NCBI GenBank assembly: GCA_007123065.1
Contig: SKSI01000098.1
Span: 1 to 7,409, forward strand
Direction of reading: 5' to 3'
From: Bacteroidales bacterium
Lineage (GTDB): Bacteria; Bacteroidota; Bacteroidia; Bacteroidales; UBA7960
Length of the DNA: 7,409 nt
The notes under the pieces are model-generated. The model was not told where the DNA came from. It searched no databases and worked only from the letters and a program-made list of their open reading frames with translations. The number at the start of each line of letters is the position of its first letter. Positions within the stretch are counted from its first letter, which is position 1. This document shows, in pieces, positions 1 to 7,392 of the stretch. A program made the position numbers and the translations under genes.

Positions 1-2110
1 GGTTTGTTGTATCAAAGGTTTCCAGTATTTCAGATCCGGAAGCCGGAATGTTTCTGTGTTCAATTTGCCTGCCGTGCATATCTATGATCATTAACTCAAT
101 ACCATTTGGCTGTGGTTCAATGGATACAGAAAACACATCACGGACCGGGTTTGGATATACCTGGTAACGGATTGACTGTTGGACTTCCTGAATACTGCTT
201 ATGTCATCAAATACTGCTGTAAGGATGGTATTCTCTTCCAGATTCAGCACGATGGTTGATGCAGCGTGGTTTTCTTCACCATTTACGAGCCAGTATGCGT
301 GTGTCCAGCTGTCTGAATCAATTGCTGTTATCATAACTTCAGCGTTGTAATCATACAGATAGGAATCCGGTTCCGGATCCGTTGTGCCTCCTCCTTCTGT
401 ATTGATGATCAAAAGATAAGATCCTTCTTCATTGACGAGAATAAAGTTTTCCTTGTTGATGGAACCCCCCTCAAAGCTTACTGATACATCCTTACCGCCA
501 AAAGCATTGTAAATCACATTGTGGGGCCCGGTGCCGCTTGCCTCAGCAGGCTCTGCATCCTGGCCAAAGCTCCAGGTCACATCGCCGGGGTCGTTGCAGT
601 ATTCCAGTTCAAAAGTCACAGTTTCGCCAACCTCTACCGATGTTTTATCTGCGTTGAAACCAATGACACCCCCCTCAGCAGCATAGCTATAGTAACCTTC
701 AGGAGCAACAAATGGTCTTTTGATTGTTTTGCCATGGTTGTTGGTGGCGCTTATGTAGTAATGTACTTCCGTATTGCAGGCTTGCGCCGGAATGTGTGTG
801 TAGAATGTGTCATTTTCCAGTACCATATCCAGACTGTTGAATCCTGCATCAGGATCGGTCGTCCAGAAAACCTGTGCCTGGTCAATACCGGCTTCATTCT
901 GAATGTAGGCTTTGATTTCTTGATTACCAACAGATATGTCTTCAGGCCTGATGGCCGGATGAGCAATAAATATGGGGTCTGTGGCGGCAATTTCCCTGGT
1001 AATGCAGTGGATGGCACCACTTGCAGGGATTACATTGCTCATATTGATGCCTACAATTTCATAACCCGGCATGGCAGCTTCATAAATGGAAAGGGCGTCG
1101 CTATCGACATAGGAACCGTATGTGGGCACCAATACCACATTGTTCAGTATCACAGAGTTTGTGTAGGTTCTGTAATGCGCGTTGGGTGGATAGTTTCCTG
1201 TTGGACTGGGGGCCATGGGTATTCTGACCACATTGTACGGACGTCCATACGGCGTGGAATAATTGCTGAGAAGGTAATTCAGGTTTGCCTCGATGTATGG
1301 CCCGTCAGAAACACCCTGAGGGAATTCACCCACCAGCAATGTTTCATCATCAAGCAGTTTCATGTGCATATCAAGGTGTGAGATATTATCATAGGGAAGC
1401 TCGTCCATTTTGATGTACGTCTCAATACCTTTATATTCATAAAAGACCTGATCTATTTGTGCTTCTGTGAGTCCGGAGTTTTCCGAAAGGATCAGTTTGG
1501 ATGAAAAGCCTTTACCGTGACCATCAGCCATGAAGTTTCCTCCTGTTGCAGTTACCAGTGTAGATTGATAAGCCATTTCATAGATCGGTAATCCCAGAAA
1601 TCCTGCCATAAACTGAGGCACCTGGTTGTCCTGCGGTCGTGGTCTGTTGTAACTCCAGTCAACAAATGCCAGTTCGTCACCATCGTCAAGATACACACTT
1701 TGCGGGCCGTAATCTCTAACCCAGACAGAATTAAATGGTGCCTGGACAAATATGATGTTGTCGAGTGAAACACCTCCGTTGATTAAAAAGTTTTGGACAC
1801 CTCCCACGTTATCAGTAATGATGTAAACCCATACAGTATTTGATGCATATTTAACAATTTCTCTGAGCTCGTGGCTGTATGCTGCCCAGGTGACAATGAC
1901 ACCCATTGCTTCTTCATATTCCCCGGGAGTGCGTGGCGGACTGTCGGGTGCTTTTGCATCTTTGGCCGTACCCAGATTCTCAAGGTATTCATGGTAAATG
2001 GCCTTTTCTTCATCTGTCATCCATTTTGGCAGATGATCCTGAGCTTGAATTTGAAACTGAATAAAAAGATTGGCGATTAAAAAACAGGAAAGCAGGAAAA
2101 AGTAACGCAT
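1..2110 (-). CDS. Secreted PPAD-like arginine deiminase (agmatine deiminase family) with T9SS sorting tail, 3' end outside window
   Basis: Predicted secreted guanidino-group hydrolase turning an arginine side chain into citrulline. I read 703 codons from ATG at 2110 with no stop; the frame leaves the window at position 1, probably lacking only the last 15-25 residues. A signal peptide covers residues 1-23 (likely cut A23|Q24). The catalytic domain (about 50-380) has the family landmarks: WVRDYGP (D133), GGN (190-192), HLDMH (H245, D247) and GAIHCIT (nucleophile C369). These match PPAD D130, H236, D238 and C351 in order and spacing. R156 and R158 (YNRPRP) correspond to the PPAD arginine pair that binds a peptide C-terminus. 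Then come an Ig-like region (about 384-470), a PKD-like domain (481-560, WSFG), a Gly/Pro linker (571-584), an InlB-repeat-like module (585-635) and a T9SS tail from about 649 (VYPNPVRD). It has its own promoter, and the start is preceded by an A-rich leader. Deiminase family and secretion are strongly supported; peptidylarginine specificity is inferred. Confidence 0.93.
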   Translation of the reverse strand, partial: MRYFFLLSCFLIANLFIQFQIQAQDHLPKWMTDEEKAIYHEYLENLGTAKDAKAPDSPPRTPGEYEEAMGVIVTWAAYSHELREIVKYASNTVWVYIITDNVGGVQNFLINGGVSLDNIIFVQAPFNSVWVRDYGPQSVYLDDGDELAFVDWSYNRPRPQDNQVPQFMAGFLGLPIYEMAYQSTLVTATGGNFMADGHGKGFSSKLILSENSGLTEAQIDQVFYEYKGIETYIKMDELPYDNISHLDMHMKLLDDETLLVGEFPQGVSDGPYIEANLNYLLSNYSTPYGRPYNVVRIPMAPSPTGNYPPNAHYRTYTNSVILNNVVLVPTYGSYVDSDALSIYEAAMPGYEIVGINMSNVIPASGAIHCITREIAATDPIFIAHPAIRPEDISVGNQEIKAYIQNEAGIDQAQVFWTTDPDAGFNSLDMVLENDTFYTHIPAQACNTEVHYYISATNNHGKTIKRPFVAPEGYYSYAAEGGVIGFNADKTSVEVGETVTFELEYCNDPGDVTWSFGQDAEPAEASGTGPHNVIYNAFGGKDVSVSFEGGSINKENFILVNEEGSYLLIINTEGGGTTDPEPDSYLYDYNAEVMITAIDSDSWTHAYWLVNGEENHAASTIVLNLEENTILTAVFDDISSIQEVQQSIRYQVYPNPVRDVFSVSIEPQPNGIELMIIDMHGRQIEHRNIPASGSEILETFDTTN

Positions 2111-2146
2111 TTTATGTTCTTGTAATGATTTATTATAAAGTTCCTG

Positions 2147-2174
2147 CAAAGATACAAATTATTCTATACTTCAA
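2147..2174 (-). promoter_or_regulatory. Bacteroidota-type promoter of the secreted deiminase gene
   Basis: On the minus strand the sequence reads TTG (2174-2172), 17 bases, then TATCTTTG (2154-2147). This fits the consensus TTG-N17 to 23-TAnnTTTG recognised by the Bacteroidota primary sigma factor. It sits between the ABC transporter stop codon (2187-2185) and the deiminase start (2110). That implies a leader of roughly 30 bases, A/T-rich and without a Shine-Dalgarno sequence, as is usual in this phylum. It suggests the deiminase can be transcribed separately from the genes upstream. No operator-like repeat is visible around it. Confidence 0.7.
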
Positions 2175-2184
2175 TATGGAAGCA

Positions 2185-4005
2185 CTAAGAGAACATCTGC
2201 AGGCTGTGCAGCTTTTTGTAGATACCGTTTTTCCTGAGCAGCTCACTGTGGGAGCCGGTTTCCGCAATTTTTCCCTCGTGCATCACACAGATCAGGTCGG
2301 CATTGATAATGGTGGATAGCCGGTGTGCAATAACGATGGAGGTGCGATTCTGCATCACATTCATTAGTGCTTCCTGAACCCATTTTTCTGATTCGGTATC
2401 GAGGGAGGAGGTGGCTTCGTCAAGGATCAGGATGGGCGGATTTCTCAGGATGGCGCGGGCAATGCTGATACGCTGGCGCTGGCCACCTGAAAGCTTGCTG
2501 CCCTGATCTCCGATGTTTGTAAAATAGCCAAGTGGCGTCTGGGATATGAATTCATGCGCATTGGCGATTTTTGCTGCATTTATAACCTCTTCATCGGTAG
2601 CATCAGTCATACCAAAAGCGATGTTGTTATGAAAAGTGTCATTAAACAGAATCGGATCCTGGTTGACATTCCCCATCAGCGCACGGAGGTCTTTGATCCT
2701 GATGTCCTTCAGAGGTATGCCGTCAATGGAAATGAAACCATCATCAATATCGTAGAAGCGTGGAATCAGGTCGACGAGGGTTGATTTTCCGGCACCCGAC
2801 TGGCCAACAAGGGCGATCTTCTGCCCTTTGTTTATTTTGAGGTCAATGTTTTTTAGCACGGGCGTTTCTTCATAACGGAAAGAAACATTGTGGAAGCTGA
2901 TATCGGAAGAAAAATCATGCTTTGAAACAGCATCTTTTGAATCCCGGATAGATACATCGGCAGTTAGCACATTGTCAATTCTTTCTGCCGAAGCCATCCC
3001 TTTTTGGATGTTATACCACGCTTTTGAAAAGTTCTTCGATGGTTGGATGATCTGAGAAAAAACGGCGAGGTATCCGATAAATATCTCCGGCGATAAACTT
3101 GAGCCTCCCGTCAATACCATGGAACCTCCAAAAAACATGATTGTGATGAACACGGTTGTTCCCAGAAATTCGCTGACAGGCGAAGCCATATCCTGACGCC
3201 TGTAAAGCTTGTTCATAATTCTGGTGTAGAAATTATTCAGGCTGAGAAAACGGCCGCGCATTTTTTCTTCAGCATTAAAGGCTTTGATTACACGCAATCC
3301 GGTTAACGTTTCTTCCATTACCGAAAGAATGACACCAAGTTTGCTTTGGCTTCTCAGTGCAGTAGGCTTTAAGGACCGGGCAATCCGTCCGATTATAAAC
3401 CCGGCGATGGGTAGCAGCACCAGGACAAAAAGAGTCAGTTGCGGACTGATGACCAGCAGCCATCCAATATATACCAATATGGTCATCGGATCACGAAATA
3501 TCATCGCCATCGAGCTGATAACACTGATCTCAATCTGGTAAACATCATTGGTCATCCTGCTGATCAGGTCACCTTTTCTGCCCTGCGAAAAATAGGCAAG
3601 GGGAAGGTCAATCGTTTTTTTATAAACATCATTGCGGATGTCCTTCACCACACCGTTTCTGACCGGAGCCAGATGATACAAGGCCAGGTACTTAAATGCG
3701 TTCTTAAAAAGGCTTGTGGTGATTACCAGCACACTGATAAAGATCAGGGCAGCCATTTCGCTGTGCCGTTCAATCAACAGGTGGAGGTAATAATAAAAAT
3801 TGTTGATCACCACGTCAAAGTCAAGCCTCATCGACATCAGCTCATAGGTTTCCTTTTGTGTTTGAAAAAGAATACTGAGAAATGGGATCACCATGGTAAG
3901 GCTGAACAGTGAAAAAATCACCGACAGGAAGTTGAACACGATATTCAGTGTAATCCTTGTCCAATAGGGCCAAATGTATCGGAGGATTTTCTTATAGCTT
4001 TGCAT
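2185..4005 (-). CDS. MsbA-like ABC exporter half-transporter (fused permease and ATPase)
   Basis: A 606-residue inner-membrane exporter half that should work as a homodimer and use ATP to move a hydrophobic substrate outwards. Residues 1-330 form the membrane domain with about six helices (near 18-45, 84-103, 158-178, 182-206, 278-298, 305-325). Residues about 365-606 form the nucleotide-binding domain with every key element: A-loop Y378, Walker A GQSGAGKST (401-409, K407), Q-loop Q449, signature LSGGQ (505-509), Walker B ILILDE (525-530, catalytic E530) and H-loop H561. It should therefore be active. Length and layout are those of the MsbA/lipid exporter group, so lipid A-core flipping is the leading guess, but drug or other lipid exporters share this architecture and the substrate cannot be read from sequence. 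The start codon lies inside the end of purB (14-base overlap), which implies co-transcription and probably coupled translation. No terminator hairpin is seen after the stop. Confidence 0.95.
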   Translation of the reverse strand: MQSYKKILRYIWPYWTRITLNIVFNFLSVIFSLFSLTMVIPFLSILFQTQKETYELMSMRLDFDVVINNFYYYLHLLIERHSEMAALIFISVLVITTSLFKNAFKYLALYHLAPVRNGVVKDIRNDVYKKTIDLPLAYFSQGRKGDLISRMTNDVYQIEISVISSMAMIFRDPMTILVYIGWLLVISPQLTLFVLVLLPIAGFIIGRIARSLKPTALRSQSKLGVILSVMEETLTGLRVIKAFNAEEKMRGRFLSLNNFYTRIMNKLYRRQDMASPVSEFLGTTVFITIMFFGGSMVLTGGSSLSPEIFIGYLAVFSQIIQPSKNFSKAWYNIQKGMASAERIDNVLTADVSIRDSKDAVSKHDFSSDISFHNVSFRYEETPVLKNIDLKINKGQKIALVGQSGAGKSTLVDLIPRFYDIDDGFISIDGIPLKDIRIKDLRALMGNVNQDPILFNDTFHNNIAFGMTDATDEEVINAAKIANAHEFISQTPLGYFTNIGDQGSKLSGGQRQRISIARAILRNPPILILDEATSSLDTESEKWVQEALMNVMQNRTSIVIAHRLSTIINADLICVMHEGKIAETGSHSELLRKNGIYKKLHSLQMFS

Positions 4006-5350
4006 CCGTATCCGGGATTATTCCTGTGTAATTAAACGGGGTGATGTTTTTTAGTTTTAATTTTTCTGAATGTGCAATATCCAATCCTTCAATGAAGCTG
4101 TCCACTTCTTTTTTGGTGATTTTTTTATTTTTCCTGGTCAGCTCCTTTAATGTCTCATAAGGGTTGGGATAATTCAGTGTTCGCAGCACAGTTTGTATCG
4201 CTTCAGCAACTACAGCATAGTTATCTTCCAGGTCGTGTTCTATTTTTTTCTGGTTGATTGCGATTTTAGTCAGGCCCCTGTTGGTGCTCTTGATCGCGAT
4301 AAGCAGGTGTGCAACAGCCATGCCAATACTTCTGGAAACGGTTGAGTCTGTCAGGTCTCTTTGCATGCGACTAACGGGCAGTTTGGTTGCCAGGTGTTCA
4401 AAAAGTGCTATGGCGATGCCGGCATTTCCTTCTGCGTTTTCAAAGTCTATTGGGTTCACCTTATGGGGCATCGCGGAAGACCCTACTTCTCCTGATTTTA
4501 TTTTTTGTGTGAAGTAGTTCATTGATATATAAGTCCAGAAATCACGATCCAGATCGATAATGATGCTGCAAATTCTTTTCAGGTTGTCAAAAATTGCAGC
4601 CAGCCTGTCGTAATGGTCAATTTGCGTGGTCACTTTTGATCTTTTGAGCCCCAATCCTGCAACAAAGTCATCAGCAAAACAGATCCAGTCAACTTCAGGA
4701 CAGGCGATGTGATGTGCATTGAAGTTCCCTGTAGCGCCGCCGAACTTGGCAGGGTAGGGAAGGTCATTCAAATCGTTGAGCTGGTTTTGCAGGCGGTCAA
4801 AAAAGACGAGAACCTCTTTTCCCAGGGTGGTTGGGGAAGCCGGTTGCCCGTGGGTGTGGGCGAGCATCGGCTGTTGGATCCATTTCCCGGCGAGCTCCCC
4901 GAGCTTGTTTTTCAGATCTGACAAAGCCGGTAAGACGACCTTCTGCAGTCCATGCATTAAGGAAAGGGGTAGTGCCGTGTTGTTGATATCCTGAGAAGTG
5001 AGACCGAAATGGACAAATTCCTTGTATCTGCCAAAACCGGCTTTTTCAAAGCGCTCTTTGATGAAATATTCAACCGCTTTGATGTCGTGGTTTGTGGTTT
5101 GTTCAATTTCTTTTACCAAAACAGCATCTTTGGCAGAAAAGGATTCAGCAATATGACGGATCAATGCGATATCCTGGTCTCCGACAGCTTTCAGCTGGGG
5201 CAAAGGTATGCGACAGAGAGCGATGAAATATTCGATTTCCACAAATATGCGGTATCTGATCAGTGCCTCTTCTGAGAAATATGCCCTCAAAGGTGTTGTG
5301 ATCTTTTGGTAGCGCCCGTCTGCCGGACTGATATTTTGCAAGCCCTCCAT
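3992..5350 (-). CDS. purB: Adenylosuccinate lyase
   Basis: Cytoplasmic purine enzyme acting twice in the pathway: it cleaves SAICAR to AICAR plus fumarate, and adenylosuccinate to AMP plus fumarate. The 452-residue protein aligns along its whole length with the E. coli type of PurB (456 residues), starting at the conserved SPADGRY (residues 8-14), which supports the chosen ATG. Visible family elements are TTNHD (85-89, H88), the HTHGQPASP loop (165-173, with H167 matching E. coli catalytic H171), and the flexible signature loop GSSAMPHKVNP (290-300). Within that loop S291 matches E. coli S295. It belongs to the aspartase/fumarase superfamily and should form a homotetramer with active sites shared between subunits. 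It follows yidC by 59 bases without a promoter motif and overlaps the ABC transporter gene by 14 bases. No defect is visible. The PurB assignment is secure over argininosuccinate lyase or fumarase because similarity extends through the C-terminal region (PYETLKELTR, 397-406). Confidence 0.98.
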   Translation of the reverse strand: MEGLQNISPADGRYQKITTPLRAYFSEEALIRYRIFVEIEYFIALCRIPLPQLKAVGDQDIALIRHIAESFSAKDAVLVKEIEQTTNHDIKAVEYFIKERFEKAGFGRYKEFVHFGLTSQDINNTALPLSLMHGLQKVVLPALSDLKNKLGELAGKWIQQPMLAHTHGQPASPTTLGKEVLVFFDRLQNQLNDLNDLPYPAKFGGATGNFNAHHIACPEVDWICFADDFVAGLGLKRSKVTTQIDHYDRLAAIFDNLKRICSIIIDLDRDFWTYISMNYFTQKIKSGEVGSSAMPHKVNPIDFENAEGNAGIAIALFEHLATKLPVSRMQRDLTDSTVSRSIGMAVAHLLIAIKSTNRGLTKIAINQKKIEHDLEDNYAVVAEAIQTVLRTLNYPNPYETLKELTRKNKKITKKEVDSFIEGLDIAHSEKLKLKNITPFNYTGIIPDTDAKL

Positions 5351-5409
5351 CTGGTAAGTGGTTTGTGGCTGAATATGCTGTTCTTTACCGGTGGGATGAG
5401 TTTACCGGC

Positions 5410-7359
5410 TTATTTTTTCTTGCGTTTTTTCTGTGCTTCTTGTTGTTTTGACAGTTCTTCCATCTTTTTCTGCCATTTGGATTTCCTGACCGGTTTTTTC
5501 TTGTTTTCTTCAATTTTGGCACGCAAAGCATCTTCATCGATCATGTTTTTGAAGATGAACATTTGTCCGAAAGTGATTACATTGGCCAGGAAGTAATAAT
5601 AGCTAAGACCCGATGCAAAACTGTTGAAGATCCCGAGCAGCATCACCGGCATCATATACATCATTGTTTTCATGCCGGGCATCTGTGTACTTGAACTCAT
5701 CATTTGCGAGTTCATATGGGTGTATAGTACCATTGAGGCAGCCATTAGCAGGGTAAACAGACTCACGTGGTCGCCATAAAACGGGATTGTGAATGGCAGA
5801 TCCATGATTGAGTCATAAGAAGACAGGTCATCGGCCCATAAGAAACCTTCCTGACGGAGCTCAATGGAAGCGGGGAAAAAGCGGAATAATGCCAGCAATA
5901 TTGGTAGCTGAAGGAGCATAGGAATGCAACCCGACATGGGGTTGACACCGGCTTTTTTATAAAGCCCCATGGTGGCCTGCTGCTTCTTCATTGCGTCTTC
6001 TTTCTTCGGGAACTTCTTGCCGAGCTCTTCAATGTCTGGCTTCAATACGCGCATTTTGGCCTGCGAAACATACGTTTTGTAGGCAATAGGCAGCAGAACG
6101 ATTTTCAGCAGAATGGTCAGGATCAAAATAATGATACCGTAATTCAGATCAAATCCACCCAGATAGTTAAAAATTGGAATAACGGCAAAACGGTTGATCC
6201 ACGACATCAGGAAAAACCCCCATCCCAGCGGGATCTGACGTTCAAGATCCAGCTCGTGGGAGGCAAGTGTACGGTAGCTGTTTGGGCCGAGGTACCATTG
6301 CAGGGCAAGGCTATTGTTGTTGCTTCTTCCGTCAAATGCAAGATTGATAGATGCTGTCAATTCCTTCAGGTAATCCTCATCCTCTTCCGGCAGGGTCTCA
6401 CTGGCAATGTTCGCATTGGCAAAACCTTCAGGAGCGATTAGTGTTGAAGAAAAGAACTGCTGTTTAAATGATATCCATTCTACCCTTGTGGTAAGCCGTT
6501 CACTGCCATCTCTGGTCGGACGTATGCGTGAAACATCATCACTGGAATATTTATAATAAACAGTGGTATTGTTCTGTTCGTTTTGCCGGTTTTTTTCCAG
6601 TCTGCGAAGTTGTTGCTTCCAGTCAAGGTTGATTAGCGTGGTGTTTGAGGCCACAGCATCCCGTGTACCAACAAAATTGACATCAAAGTCAATCATATAT
6701 TGGTTGGGTTTTATGTTGTAGGCAAACTCAATATAACTGGGCTGTTCCGCCGTGTGAAAGTCGCTGTATGCCCGCATTGAGAAGTTTAGTGGTGTATCAC
6801 CCTGTTGTGTGATTACATCACCTCCTTCGTATGGCCTGTTGTTCAGATAAGGGACAAAATAGAGGTCTTCCGTGGAGATGTTTCTGTTGCCGGAGAAGAA
6901 GTTAAAGGTAAAATGCTGATCATCACCTGAAAAGAGAATAAGTTCCTGGTAGTCATAGGTTTTGTAGTTGGTGAGCCCGGCAGCATAAAGGACACCACCG
7001 CGGGTGCTGACACTTAATTTTAGTAAATCACTTTCCAGTACATAAATTTTTTCTGCTCCTGCAGCTGCATCGGAGAAAAACCCCATTTGCTCTTTGCGGC
7101 GCCGGGCCTGAAGGTCATCTCCGTCAAGCGTTTCAGTATCAATGGCATCTTCTTGTAAATCAGCTTCAATATCCTGCTGTGCCGCCTGCCTTTCGCGCAA
7201 AGCAGCTGCTTCAGCCTGTTCCTGACGTTGTACTTCAGCGATGCTGTCGCGATGTCGTTGTGCTTCGAGGCGCTCATCTTCTGAGGGGGCCATCCAAATA
7301 CTATATCCTATAAGGACTGCAGCGATTAGCAATAAACCGATTATGTTATCTCTGGTCAT
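5410..7359 (-). CDS. yidC: Membrane protein insertase YidC (Oxa1 family)
   Basis: Inner-membrane insertase that places proteins into the membrane alone or with SecYEG. The 649-residue protein has the Gram-negative layout. TM1 (about 5-23) is followed by a very charged Glu/Gln/Arg stretch (27-91), a periplasmic beta-sandwich domain (about 100-370), then five helices (near 404-424, 477-497, 530-548, 564-583, 584-603). The conserved core includes SQAKMR (432-437), a cytoplasmic helical hairpin (about 438-470) and GVNPMSGCIP (471-480). K419 in TM2 occupies the place of E. coli R366, the positive charge in the hydrophilic groove. The C-terminus (about 619-649) is strongly Lys/Arg-rich, as in YidC proteins whose tails contact ribosomes. 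The start is supported by the immediate TM1 and by the promoter element about 26 bases upstream. It appears to be the first gene of a yidC-purB-ABC transporter unit, though a gene outside the window could precede it. Confidence 0.98.
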   Translation of the reverse strand: MTRDNIIGLLLIAAVLIGYSIWMAPSEDERLEAQRHRDSIAEVQRQEQAEAAALRERQAAQQDIEADLQEDAIDTETLDGDDLQARRRKEQMGFFSDAAAGAEKIYVLESDLLKLSVSTRGGVLYAAGLTNYKTYDYQELILFSGDDQHFTFNFFSGNRNISTEDLYFVPYLNNRPYEGGDVITQQGDTPLNFSMRAYSDFHTAEQPSYIEFAYNIKPNQYMIDFDVNFVGTRDAVASNTTLINLDWKQQLRRLEKNRQNEQNNTTVYYKYSSDDVSRIRPTRDGSERLTTRVEWISFKQQFFSSTLIAPEGFANANIASETLPEEDEDYLKELTASINLAFDGRSNNNSLALQWYLGPNSYRTLASHELDLERQIPLGWGFFLMSWINRFAVIPIFNYLGGFDLNYGIIILILTILLKIVLLPIAYKTYVSQAKMRVLKPDIEELGKKFPKKEDAMKKQQATMGLYKKAGVNPMSGCIPMLLQLPILLALFRFFPASIELRQEGFLWADDLSSYDSIMDLPFTIPFYGDHVSLFTLLMAASMVLYTHMNSQMMSSSTQMPGMKTMMYMMPVMLLGIFNSFASGLSYYYFLANVITFGQMFIFKNMIDEDALRAKIEENKKKPVRKSKWQKKMEELSKQQEAQKKRKKK

Positions 7360-7384
7360 CTGTCAACGATTTTGTATTGGATTG

Positions 7385-7392
7385 CAAAGATA
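7385..7392 (-). promoter_or_regulatory. Bacteroidota -7 promoter element upstream of yidC
   Basis: The minus strand reads TATCTTTG here, an exact match to TAnnTTTG and identical to the element ahead of the deiminase gene. It lies 26 bases upstream of the yidC ATG, giving an expected leader of about 20 bases with no Shine-Dalgarno sequence. Only 17 bases remain between it and the window edge, so the -33 TTG partner would fall at or beyond 7409 and cannot be confirmed. If functional, it is probably the promoter for yidC, purB and the ABC transporter gene together. Confidence 0.55.

Noticed and set aside
521..1381. A 286-codon open frame on the plus strand.
   Set aside because: It lies wholly antisense to the deiminase catalytic and Ig-like regions, whose frame shows clear family motifs. 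Its translation has no recognisable domain and an odd composition, so it is a shadow frame.
2081..2086. Cys9 of the deiminase precursor (LLSC) as a lipoprotein lipobox.
   Set aside because: The cysteine sits too early, inside the hydrophobic core, and a conventional signal peptidase I site follows at residues 21-24. The T9SS tail also argues for ordinary secretion.
2198..2212. CTGCA/TGCAG inverted repeat near the end of the ABC exporter gene.
   Set aside because: It is a short 5-bp stem inside the coding sequence with no T-run directly after it on the transcribed strand, so it is probably chance.
3439..3912. A 157-codon open frame on the plus strand.
   Set aside because: It is antisense to the membrane domain of the ABC exporter. 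The translation is rich in His, Lys and Gln without any motif, and there is no promoter element ahead of it.
5384..5408. Two copies of TTTACCGG, which also give a 5-bp inverted repeat (CCGGT/ACCGG) just after the yidC stop codon; considered as a terminator.
   Set aside because: The stem is only 5 bp with an 11-base loop and has no T-run after it on the minus strand. The purB gene follows closely with no promoter of its own, so termination here is unlikely.
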